A program made the position numbers and the translations under genes. A DNA stretch of 64,000 nt from Cruorifilaria tuberocauda (Eukaryota > Nematoda > Chromadorea > Rhabditida > Onchocercidae). Of the stretch, positions 40,321 through 52,100 are shown piece after piece. The notes under the pieces were generated by a model. That model was not told where the DNA came from. It did no database searches and saw only the letters and a list, made by a program, of their open reading frames with translations. The stretch covers positions 62,001 to 126,000 of the forward strand of contig JABVXU010000131.1 of NCBI GenBank assembly GCA_013365365.1. Direction: 5' to 3'. Position 1 is the first letter of the stretch. Each line of letters opens with the position of its first letter.

Positions 40321-40918
40321 TCTTTGTGTAATTTTTATCCTCTTTCCTATTTCATGTTAATAATAAAATCAGTCGGTTAAAATATTCTCATCAATGATAA
40401 TTGCTTTATTGGGCGCAAAAGGATGGGGGAAAAAACAAAGTTGTTTGTAGTAGAAGCGGAAAAAAACAATTTCAATGATAAATCTTTTGAAATAAATTCA
40501 TAAATTTTGTAAGATTTTTCTCAATACATTAACGTCGTTGTTTTTTTTTTCGTTTCTCGAAAAAGAAGCAGTAAAATTGTATTGAGGAATTGTTGACTGA
40601 AAGTTTATTTCATTTGAAGAAATGATAAGGAAGGATATCATTGTACATTCAAGCATTTACTGCAAAAGATGGAAATTAACTCTTTGTTAGCTTTAGATTG
40701 TATTATACTGAATTTGCTTTCGCTATAATTCGGAAACAGTTTGTACAAAGGACATATTGTAGCATTTAGGTTATGTATACTATATTAGCTGGTATACGAT
40801 AAGAAAAAAAATATTTCCCTTCCTGTTTGAGAGCTCAAAATGTTATTGTATTTTTTTTTGATTTAACTTTTTTGAATTGTTCAATGAATGTCAATGTTAG
40901 CTATTATTATTATTCACT

Positions 40919-40945
40919 CTCTTCTCCCCCCTCTCTCTCTCTTTC
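40919..40945. repeat. CT tract
   Basis: Pyrimidine-only run with six CT units on the + strand. Confidence 0.8.
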
Positions 40946-43900
40946 ATATATTTTTCATCAAAATTAAAAAAAAAAGACATCTGTTAATGATCAGTAGATG
41001 ATGGACTACTTATCACTATTACTATTACTTCTACCACTATAATAATTACTACTGATTACTATCATCAATTGTTAATCATCTAATTCACTTATTTAATTTA
41101 TTTCTTCAACTTCATTTAACTTCCCTTTTTTTTCTCTGTTCCGCCATTTTAATCATTTTTAGCGTCAAGTAATGGCTTCTATAGGTACCAATTTTAAAGC
41201 TCTTCAAGGTAATTCAACATTTTGTGACCTTGATAACCCCAGTTCAGGTCATTTATCTTGTCTCTTGGGAATCATTACATGGGTGGTATCGGTATATGAC
41301 AAATAGATTTCCAATAAAATAATTAGATATGATTCCAAAAAGATTTCGCGATAGTTTTTTTTTGTCTTTTTTTTCATTAAAACTGTTTATAATATGAAAT
41401 GGAAAGATCCTTTGGAAAATGATCTCAGAATTTTGGAGTAAAAACTATGAAAAGTTCAATTGAAACTTTTTTAAGAAATAATGTGCAATTTTGAATGATA
41501 ATTATTTCATTAATCAATTAAAAGTGAAATTTCGTAGACTCATATCATCAGCTTATCAGCTTGTTTCTTTTTTCTTTTCCTTTTGCTGCAAATGTCAATT
41601 TTATCATTTCATTTTGCAATAATGTGTTGCGATAAAAAGAACTGATAAAACTGACATTTGAAAATATTACTCTCAAGAGCATAAATGGAAACTATTAATT
41701 ACTCCAGTATTTTAAGTGATCATAAAAATTTTTAATTATTCTATTAAATTAATAAATTTTATGAGTGAATCACTTTTTCGTTCTGGAAAAATAACATTTC
41801 ATTCATCTTTACAAAGAGAAAATATTAATCGAGTAAATGAATTCCGATGTTAAATTAATATTATTGCTAATAATTAATAAGTTAAATTTAATAGATAATT
41901 AATAAATTAAATTAATGGATGAAAGGTTCAATAAATTTTGGTAATTTGTAAGTAATATGTATATATATATATAGGAAATAGATGTTGAAGGTAGTTAGTT
42001 ATGTGATGGAAAGAAAGGAATGCCTAAATTTGGCCCATTTATTCAGTGTAATGCTATAACTACTAGTGAATAGATGCCTAAGGCCATCTTATCCATCTAA
42101 ATGAAACGATCATTAGAATGAGAAGTTAGGAAGAGTGAAAAGATGATTGGAAACATGCCTTCATTTCTTTATCATACACCAATCTCATCTTCCTCAATTT
42201 CCATCCATTGATTCAATCTACTTATTCATCACTGATATTTCCCATCATTATGCTAATTTTGATGAAATTTCATTTACTCAAGTACTAACAAATTAAATTA
42301 TAGTACAAAATATTCAATTCAAACCTCTCATTTTTATAATTCAAATTGAATTATTCAATGCAATGATGAGATTAAAATGATCTTTCTGGAATTGATAAAA
42401 AATTGGGATAATTTTCCAAATTTATCAGTACGGAATCTAAAAGGAAGGACAAGTAGACAGAAAATTCTCGTAATATTTCTCATACATTCATCCTACCTTT
42501 AAAATCAATCTTTGCTCAAATAATTTTTCAATTGTCCAAATAAAAGATTGTTTCGATAAGCAATCAAGCAATCAATCATATTAATTGTACCACTCATTAT
42601 GATAATTTCCGCTGTTACTCTTCTCGAATATCAAAAATTTTTAGTAAAAGAAGAAAAAGGAGAGAGACACAAAGAAAACAATTGTAAAAATGGATACAGA
42701 ATTGATACGGTGTCAAATACCATACCGTAAAATTTCTTGGCAATCGAGATTTATTATACGCTTACTAAACAAAGCTTTCTTTATATCCGAATTTACGAAT
42801 TTCGAGAATCAGGAATAGTTTTATTTTGCATTTTACATTTTACTATTTTACATTGTTATTCGATCCATACTTATTCAGACAGAAAAGTTAACCTTTCTGA
42901 AAAGAGAAAAAACGAAACAGTGAAAGGTAATGATAATTTTCAAACTAAGAAAAAAAGAAACAAGTTTTCCCAAAAAAGGAGCTATGAAATACAAAAAGTG
43001 GAAAAATTGGAAGAGAGAAAAATTGTTCGTTTCAAATAAGTTTGTTTTTTTTCACTTTAATTGACTTATAGAATTTAAAAAAACAGAACAAACCGGGAAC
43101 TATTCGACGGAAAAAAATAAACTACAGGAGAGTGTTGGAGAAGTATTAAAATTTCTTTGGTTAGAATTTCATTTCCAATTTAAGTTAATTTCTTTTTGAT
43201 TTCTAATCATTGCTTTTTCTCATGTTTGGATTGAAACCTGCAATTTTATTTCTGTAATAAACAGTCTTTCTTGGCATTTTTTTCTTTTCTTCTTTTCCCT
43301 CTTCTTTTATCTTTTCTCTCTTTCCCGTCATTCCTGTTTTAGCTTAATGAAACGGATGAAAATCATGTAACCGGATGTAAACCATGTGGCAGTTAGGTGG
43401 ATTTGGAATTGTTTGTAGCAGTATTATATTCTTCATCAATGCTTTTTATTATCGTTATAAAGGATAAAGGAATGATAAACGTTGATAAAGAGCTTATCAC
43501 CGGCGATATTTGATGTCACACATAAAGGAGACTATAGGGTTTTTCTTTATCTTCGCTCATTTGATTAGCTATTTTTTCCATTTTCACCATTCTTTACTTT
43601 CTTTAGCACTGACTATGAATTGAATTTTATCAACAATATCAGGAAATGAAAGTAACATTATCATTATCAATATGAGGCAAATGAAATTCAAAATTTCACA
43701 AAATTTTTAAAAATTTCAAGAGAACTATAAAGATTAAAAACGAATTATAGATAATTCAGTATTCTTGCCTGCCAATTTATATCTTTAACTTATTTTACTA
43801 AATGCAGATATTGACAGTTTGAATCTGATAGCTTCAAATCAATCATAAATTGCAAACTGGCTAAAAAATGAAATAAGCACATCTTTTAAATGGAATGAAT

Positions 43901-44362
43901 TTTTGATTTCAGAAGATTATGGTAGAGTGAAATTTGATGATATGGTAGCTCTCATTAAATTAGACAGAGAAGCGATCACCTCAACCATATGTTTGACATA
44001 AAAAAATCATCACCTCTCTCATTCATTACTAATTATGCATCTAACCTTTCTCTCCATCAATTAACCAAATTAAGTGTAAACCAGAAAACTTGAAATGGAA
44101 ATGAAATATATGTATAGAACATTATATATAATAGATATGATATAATATATGACACATTTATACGATACGATTTGCATTCACTTAGCAATGTCTAGGTAAT
44201 TTAAGTAAATATAATAAGGAAAATACTTTTAATTCTATTCCATATTTAAATCTAGAAAGCTGATTAGAAAATTAAGCTTAACTTTCTGTCTAACAAAGTT
44301 CCTTTTTTTCAAATTGTCAAATTTGATGCCGAAACGCTAACGAATCATTTCCATTCGTAAGG

Positions 44363-44396
44363 CTCTTCCTCTTCTCTCTCCCTCTCCCTCTCTCTC
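44363..44396. repeat. CT tract
   Basis: Thirty-four pyrimidines, mostly CT with CCT interruptions. Confidence 0.8.
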
Positions 44397-45584
44397 AAAC
44401 TCTTCTATACAAATTCCTTTCATCAATTTTCTTCAACCTGATTTCGAACGTTTGCATTTTTTTACTGTTTGTCTCAACCAAAATTTATTATTGCTCCTAT
44501 TTACCCTCTCTTGGCTAAGAATGATCAGTCAAAATTGAGATTTTTTCCCTTTCCAGGCTTTAGGCCAAGAATTAGTTTGCCTAATTTGTGAATTGGTTGC
44601 AAATGTATACATATTCTTTTCTTTGCTTATTTTCTTTTTTTTCGATGAATTCCCTTCACACATATCTTTTTAAGGCGTTTTCTACAATTCCCAAGCGCCT
44701 AATTTTATAACTGATAAAATTTTTTTAGCTAACAATTTTTTTTTGATAGAACACGTCTTTTATATCTGATTAATAGTAAAATTAAGTTGTATTTATAAAA
44801 AGGAATATAGCACTCATTTCGAATATTAAAATATCTAATTTGTTGGGCTTAATTCCATTAAATAATCTCACAATTAATTCAAAAATTTTCTAACAATTTC
44901 TAAGCTAAAACAGGTATAAATTAGAATGAATGGAATAAAATATTTATTGTTTTGCAGTTTTAAAAATATCCTTCAAATTGATTTCGCTTTTTAAAAATCA
45001 ACTGCAATATATGAATTCAGGTTGATTAAACTTAATTATACCGGATTAATAGAAAGGAAATGTTTTAAAAAAGGTGAATAATTATGAGTTAATAACAACT
45101 TAAACTAATTGAAGAATAACTTAATACTTTCGAATGAAATTTTAGATAATTAGAATGTTAAGAATAGACGAAAATTGCTTAATAAGTAAGTTTAAAGCTT
45201 ACCTTTTTGCAATTTACTGTTCTACTTGTGAATCGGGTTTCCTTAAGACAGATCAGTTTATATTTTTGGCTGATTTCAAAAAAGCTTGAAACAGCATTGT
45301 GCTATCATCTTATGGATCGGTTAAATCTTATCATTTATAACCTTTACAGAATTTGCAAAAGTTTTCATCATTTGATTAATATTTGATTGCATTTTAATAT
45401 TATTTAATAGTAAGTGATATAATTGCAATTCAAATCATTTTTCAATTATTGAAATGTCCACATTATCAGTTTATTTACTGATAAGATTGAAAACATCACT
45501 GATATTCACTTAACTAAAAAAAAATCAGATTCTATAAGGGAGAGAAATAAACTAATCTACGAATGTATAAATATTCCGAATTAG

Positions 45585-45620
45585 AAAGAGGAGAGAGAGG
45601 GAAAGAGAGAGAGAGAGAGA
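45585..45620. repeat. GAGA tract
   Basis: GA repeats with GGA interruptions, followed immediately by a short CAA repeat. Confidence 0.85.
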
Positions 45621-46027
45621 ATGCAACAACAACAAAGATTAATATTGTAAGTGAGAGAATATTCATTGTCGTGTTGTTGATGTTAAATTCGTCGATCCGT
45701 CAACCAAATTCCTCTTCCAAAAATCTTTGTTTTGCCGATGAAGTGAAAATAAAATGGAAAAGAGTGAGAAGAATGAAGAGGAGCAGTTGAAAAAGAAGCG
45801 AGTCTTTTATTCATTGCATTTTAATCCTTCATTTTTCTCGATCCGACAAATGTTGCTTGGATGATCCGAGAAGAGAAAAATTATGTCACAACGAAAATCC
45901 GATTATAACTTTTCATTCAATAATCTTAATGATATCTATCACTCTTTGATCTTTCATTTCTTCCGACCAATCCCTTCAAATACAGTTTTCCTGAACAGTT
46001 TCATCCGGAACGATCATGGAAAGATGG

Positions 46028-46060
46028 AGTGAGAGAGACAAAGAGAGAGAGAGAGAGAGG
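46028..46060. repeat. GAGA tract
   Basis: GA dinucleotides broken once by ACAAA. Confidence 0.85.
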
Positions 46061-46498
46061 ATTAGTATTAGGAAGAAAAATTTCTTGTCATTTCATGAGA
46101 TCTGCATAACGTATGAAAGCACTGTGTGTTTTGTTCTATCAGATAGTGTCTGATAAAAGAGGGAATTATCACACGATGAGGTATATATTAATCGTTTCAT
46201 GTTTTTCATTCCCATCCTTATCAACACCTTTTTTGGATGACCACATGAACAGATCATGATTTTCCGTATCATCAGAAAGTTAACTAGTATTTTTATCAAA
46301 CATTATCAGTGCTCTTATCGTTAAGTATTGTTTCTGTCGATTCTCATGTATTGTCAAACATTTATTGAGATATAAGGTAAAACTTGTATTTCTTTATCAT
46401 TGCAGCGGTGATATTCAAATAACTTGATGAAGATGTATCTAAAATTACTTTTCCGTTCAATTTTTTAATATAATGTAATGTTCATATAATCACTAATT

Positions 46499-46532
46499 TC
46501 TCTCTCTCTTACTCTCTCTCTCTCTCTCTCTC
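46499..46532. repeat. CT tract
   Basis: CT dinucleotides broken once by TTA; opposite polarity to the GAGA tract 450 nt upstream. Confidence 0.85.
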
Positions 46533-47099
46533 AAGTACATCATTTAAAGATGTGATGAAAAGCCATCGTTCCATCTTAATTTCATTCAGTACGAAAACGA
46601 CATTCTATTGTTTATTGCTTGAATAATTTATATACTGCATTTGATTTTTACACTCAGCTTAAATCATAATCTAATCAATCAGTATTTGCATTTTGAAGCG
46701 GTAATGTCGCATTTGATGTAATTGAAGCCAAATGACTGATGGAAATTTTGATAGAATGGAAGTGAAAAAAGAAATATTTTTTCTGCGAAATATAAATTTT
46801 TTAAATTAAAATAATATGCATCGATGATATGATATGATGATTATCGATTCGGAAATTTTCATTTAAATCATTGGTCATTTAAGATATCAATTCCAATACC
46901 ACCCAGTTCATTTGTGAATAAACTGAATGGAAATTTCAATGGGATCGTAATAAAGGAAGCAAAGCATTGAGAAAAGGTCGTTATAAAAGATTTAATGCTA
47001 CGACATCTTTCGATTCCGATCACTTTATTGACCAAAGTAAGTTTCTGGAAAGGTCAAAGAACGAGGATGGAATGGCCGAAAAGCTCAAACATGAAATAG

Positions 47100-47400
47100 C
47101 CGGATAAGTTTGTGCAGAAGAAATGAAAGCAGGCAGTTCACAGATGGTTTCCAGATTATTTTCGCTGATAACTGTTGGAATTTTCAACTTGGGCAAAGGT
47201 TCAGGGCGGCGGGCGGCTGTCACTGGTATTGCACCTCAAAGAGCCGACTCGTGGAAATTCCTCTTTCCTCTCTCTCTCTCACTCTCTCCTCTTCCCTCTG
47301 TCCGGACGACGTTGATCCAAGGTACAGTTGTTCCGAAAACTGTGGGACGGAGCAGACCGAGCTCCGGTAGGAAAGACAGACCTGCCTACCGGGGCACATA
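47100..47400. other. GC-richer island with two stem-loops
   Basis: This 300-nt stretch is clearly richer in G+C than its surroundings (for example gggcggcgggcgg near 47204) and is open in several frames. It holds a CT tract at 47260-47300 and two small hairpins. One pairs ACAGTT (47324-47329) with AACTGT (47338-47343); the other pairs CCGGTAGG (47364-47371) with CCTACCGG (47385-47392). It may be a promoter or untranslated first exon of vab-8, or a non-coding RNA. No protein family was recognised. Confidence 0.5.
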
Positions 47401-48420
47401 GTCTTGTCTTCTCCTCCTCTTCCTCATCCTAACTCTTTCCTGCGGTTGCAAATACATTAAACAGTATTTGACCTTAGTTTGTTGCGCGAGAAAATTTCTG
47501 TCACTGATCAAGTGGATGATCACAATTTGATCATTATTCTATTTGCTAATTCTTCGACTAATTTATTTTGGAATTTTTTCCAAGAAAAAGTTGATCATTC
47601 GTTTCATTCCTGAACTTCCGAAATGGATTTTACGAAGTGATAAGACGTGAAAACATTGTAATTGCTTCGATCGTTCAATACTTTAAGGCTTAAGAATTTA
47701 GCATATCGTAATTGTTAAAAACAACTACTTAATACTTATAAAATAAACTCATGTATCAGTCAGTGAGATTGTTTTAACAGCTTCAAAAAACCCTTAAAGT
47801 ATCCAACACTTTCCAGGATTTTTAGTTAATTTCATTGATAGACTAAAATAATGGAATAATTGAGCAGAAATTTGTTTGAAACTAAAATTACTTAGAAGTA
47901 TTTTCTATTAATTGTCTCTTTGCTAACTTTTATTGCATTTATGAGTATTTACTAATTAGTGGTAAATTAAATTAATAATTCAATAAGTCAAAAATTTATC
48001 AGTGCAAAAAGAAAAAAAGATTGCCAATAAAATAATTATTTGATAGTAAATTATTTTCAATTGATTTGTTTCATCATTATCATTCTATTCTTCTTCAAAA
48101 TTATTTTTCAGTAAATTCATGTTTCGCTTTAACTGCCACTTAACCATTCAGCAAACTAACAAGCCTAAAGGCTTTAACTCCCTCAAGAATAATGCTCATT
48201 TCATTTTAGCAGCATTTGTAAAAGAATTCTCAAAATATTGCACCAATACAGCCCAATATGTATGTATATATATAAGTTGCACCCTGAAGCTTATTGAATT
48301 AAGATCCCATTGTGTATCATTGGCCCGATCGGTCCTACCAGTCTCATCTTAGCCTTTCCTGAACCTCTTTCTAATTTCCGTTTTCTTCTTCCTCCTTTAT
48401 TATTCCAACGAAAATAACCT

Positions 48421-48464
48421 TTTCTTTCTCTCTCTTTCTCTCTTTCTTTCCTTTTCTCTAGTTC
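48421..48464. repeat. CT/T-rich pyrimidine tract
   Basis: Long pyrimidine run with repeated TTTCTCTC units on the + strand. Confidence 0.75.
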
Positions 48465-49136
48465 AATTTCTATTCAGTAATTAATTATTGTTTATCCGTT
48501 CAGGCATATCATTAATGGTCATATTTACGAGAACTTAATTAAATCAACATTTAATTGTTTGCAAAAATTTTAGGCAAAGGATATCTAATTTACATTTAAA
48601 TATCTTTTCAAAGAAGAACGAACCATCGATGAAATATATTCCATTGAAGCATTTGCTTAACAATTTTCTTTTATTATAAAGTATTGAAATAAGTTTTTTT
48701 CTGCGATTTAAAAACTTTGCTTAATATATATGCTTTCAAGAAGTTATCATTTATCAGGAATTTAATATCAAAAACAACCGAAACTAAATATTTCCCTATT
48801 CGCAATCAGAAATACTTTTTTGTCAGTCCAATATATTACTTATGATTTCGTCCATTTAATTATTTATTCTGAAACGAATTATTATTATGAATTGTTAAAT
48901 TGTGAATTTTTTTGATGCTTTCTTTGATCTTTTGCATATAATTTAAAATCAATGTGAATTTGCTTACAACTTAGAACAGTATCAATTATTTAAGTTTTAC
49001 TAAAAATTATCACAATCATTTATTTTATTGTATTCAAAAAATGAATTCAAATTAAATGAAATTTTGAAATGCTTCATCTTAATTTTTAGACTTGCTGTTT
49101 ACGTTTTCAAATCGCTCATTTTAAAAATATAATCTT

Positions 49137-49145
49137 CTATTTCAG
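49137..49145 (+). promoter_or_regulatory. acceptor site upstream of vab-8
   Basis: The string ctatttcag ends at 49145 and the ATG is at 49156. It could be a spliced-leader acceptor or the 3' end of a long intron from an upstream untranslated exon. Confidence 0.5.
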
Positions 49146-49155
49146 TATTTCAACG

Positions 49156-52100
49156 ATGCCGTATGAACGGCCGGATAGTTTATCCGTACGATTTTCATCT
49201 TCACGTAAATTAGCAAGCTTAGGTAAAGGTAAGAATGAACGAAACCAAGCGGAAGAAATTCCGCTTCCTCCAGCATTGCATCGTTTTTTAGCTGCACCAA
49301 CAACACGATCACCATCCAGTCCTCAGGTTTGCTTCCTTTTTTTAGCTAATTGAAATTCTGCTTTTGAAATTCGAACTGAGGTGCTTTTTTTCTTGAAAAA
49401 TCATTTAATGCGAAACATTTCTGAGAAAAGCAAACGATCATTAAATAATTTCAACATTTTAATAAATAAACACTTGCTGTATCTTTCTTTGAATTTCAAC
49501 CTGATCTATCTGATTTGATCGTATAGTTGAACTTTGACTTAACCTAAGTAGCCTAATAGTTTTATTATTATGCTGATATAGTATATATATGTAAAATAAT
49601 CGCATTTTTATGGGTGGTTTGTATCGGTATGCATATATGTGAGGATAAGTTTGCATTATTTGTTAGTGGAAAGGTAAACAAAAGAAAAGCTCTTATCGGT
49701 CGGATAGTTTGTAATGCTTGAAACAAAAGATATATTTGGAGATATCGGTATCACATTACATTCAGCGGCTATTACTAACTGTTAAATTATAAATATTAAA
49801 CAAATATGCATTTTTACAATATCAAGTAACAAGAAAATTTTACTTAATTCCATGTAATATATTATTTTTAGCGAAATTTTGATTAGCACTTAACTAACTT
49901 ATCAATTTTTTGAGCTTTAAAAAAAAGAAATTTTGTAAATAAAGCTAAAAATTAAAAAATTTTAACGAATAAAGAGAATGTATAAAAGGAATGGATAGTG
50001 TTTATGAATATTTTTCAAATTTCATTAAGATGAAATGATAAAAGAAGAAAAGAATTCTCAAGAAATATTATCATCCGACCCGTAAATCATTTATCTTGCT
50101 GTGGTTTCTCAGAATCATATATCATCGTCCTTCTGATCCCTTTATAGTCATTCCGAAGCAAATACTTTCCAATTTCACACGATTATAACTCATTTTCCTC
50201 TTTGATGTATTAACCTTTCCAATTATTTGATAGCTTTTGAATCAAAAATGGCTTTGTTCATTTTTTAATCATTTCCATTCATTTATCATTGATTAACTTC
50301 CGGTAATTTTTGCAACCTTTTCCGATTTCTGAAATCATATCAGTATTGCGCTCAGAAATGCTCCAAACAATTTCTCGTAATCATAAAGATTTTTATTTAT
50401 CAAAAAGAAAAAAAAGTTGTAATGAATAGTTTTGATTATTGATAAGATGTTAGCTGATGTAGTAATACTTCTGATAGGTTTAGTTGTTGCTTCTTACTTT
50501 ACTGCTAATAGCTTCAAATGACCAATTGCCCAATTGATGCTATCACCTTTATGACTGTAGTGATGAATGAGTGGATTGTATTCCATTACTCATTAACGCA
50601 GCTGTCTCTCTCACTATCATTAGGCTCAGAGCAGAAAAAGATACTTCCTTTGTTATCAACAATAAAGATGAAAAATGAAAAGTAAACAAGTTTGTAAAAT
50701 TGAAAAAAAGAAATCAGAAATATCAATTGCACTATAATTTTGACTATTAATTGTTAATGATCGATCGAAAAATAAAAATTATTCAAGTTTAAATTACAAA
50801 GCATAATTTTAAAATTCTTTTACAAGGTGAAAAAATAATTTATTATTAGATGAAGTAATCATATCAGTTAATTAATTATGAAAAGCGAAAGGTATGAGAG
50901 AAACAAACCAGAAGCAACTAATAAATAATATTTATTATCATCAGTCTGACATGATTTTAGATGCACAAGTATTCTCTCCATTTTTTTATTCAAGCAATTT
51001 TTGAATACTATTTGTCAATGGATCCGGAAAAGCAATACCGGGAGGTATATTGCAGCTAAAAACAGTACTTCGATTAGCAGATGAAGACCTGGAAAACGTA
51101 ACTGTGCATGGAAATAGTTTCGTTTTTCGATGCAATCAGTCGGGCATTTCGAAATCATTCAGCAAATATACATTCGATCAAATTTTTGCATCAGATGCTA
51201 CCATTGTGCGTAATTGAATTAATAATTAATTGCCTCAATTTTTCACTTTCTTAATTTATCGTAAGTGAGATTGATGAATGCAATTGATAATATTATGATA
51301 AGCATAACGATATTATCACTTTTGTATTGTAACGCTTATTTGCTTCACAAATTTTGATTACTATTTATGAAATGTAGAAAAATTTCCATACATGACAGTT
51401 GCACTTTACAAAATTATACTTTAATGACTCATGATAAAATATCATGATACTATGAAAATCATATAGAACAGCTATTAAAATATGCTGCTGTAAAGATGGT
51501 GATAATGATATGAAATCTCGAAATCGTTGTAAAGTAATACAAACAGAAATTATCATATTCAGCAGCAAATATGTTCGGTTTGCTTACCGGATCTGTTGCA
51601 AACATGCTTCAGTGGTTCTGATGCTTGCTTTATCTATTTTGGTGCTGTATCAAAAGGTATCATTTTTTTCCTTTTGCAAATTAAGATTTTCTTTGACCTG
51701 ATCCGGAAAATGAATCATTAATGAGGAAAAATATTAATAAACTATTGATTGAATTATGCAATCTAATTATTTGCTGAATTTTATGAAGAAATAGTAATTT
51801 TGTAATTTTTACTGTGATTGCAAATTATCATGATATTTTATCGGTATCTATAATTCAATGAAGGTAATCAATGATTTGAGATAATTTTGAAATAATGATA
51901 GATAGGCGCAGTCGACCACATGCCTGATAGTGTTGAGATTTGACATATGCTATCCATTTTACGCCTGTCACCAATGCCATGACCGTTTTCATTTGAATTT
52001 TCATTTGAATGCTTCTAATCATCTTAGATTTCAGTTCTAGAGCAATTCAAATTTTTGAAATTATCAAAATTGTTGATAAATTAGCACATGAATGAATTAT

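Larger units (their letters stand above)
36689..49136. other. 12.5-kb gene-poor region
   Basis: No exon chain with conserved motifs could be built on either strand. Open frames are short, biased and low complexity. The region is littered with GA/CT tracts, TA runs and small duplications. It may hold long-range regulatory sequence or untranslated 5' exons of vab-8, which follows on the same strand. Confidence 0.55.

Noticed and set aside
42737..43039. 100-codon open frame in the gene-poor region
   Set aside because: The second half is a run of Lys/Arg/Glu codons from A-rich purine DNA. There is no motif, no splice context and it lies among simple repeats.
47123..47401. 92-codon open frame in the GC-richer island
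   Set aside because: It is open in more than one frame because of base composition, spans a CT tract encoding SLSLSLSPL, and shows no family likeness.
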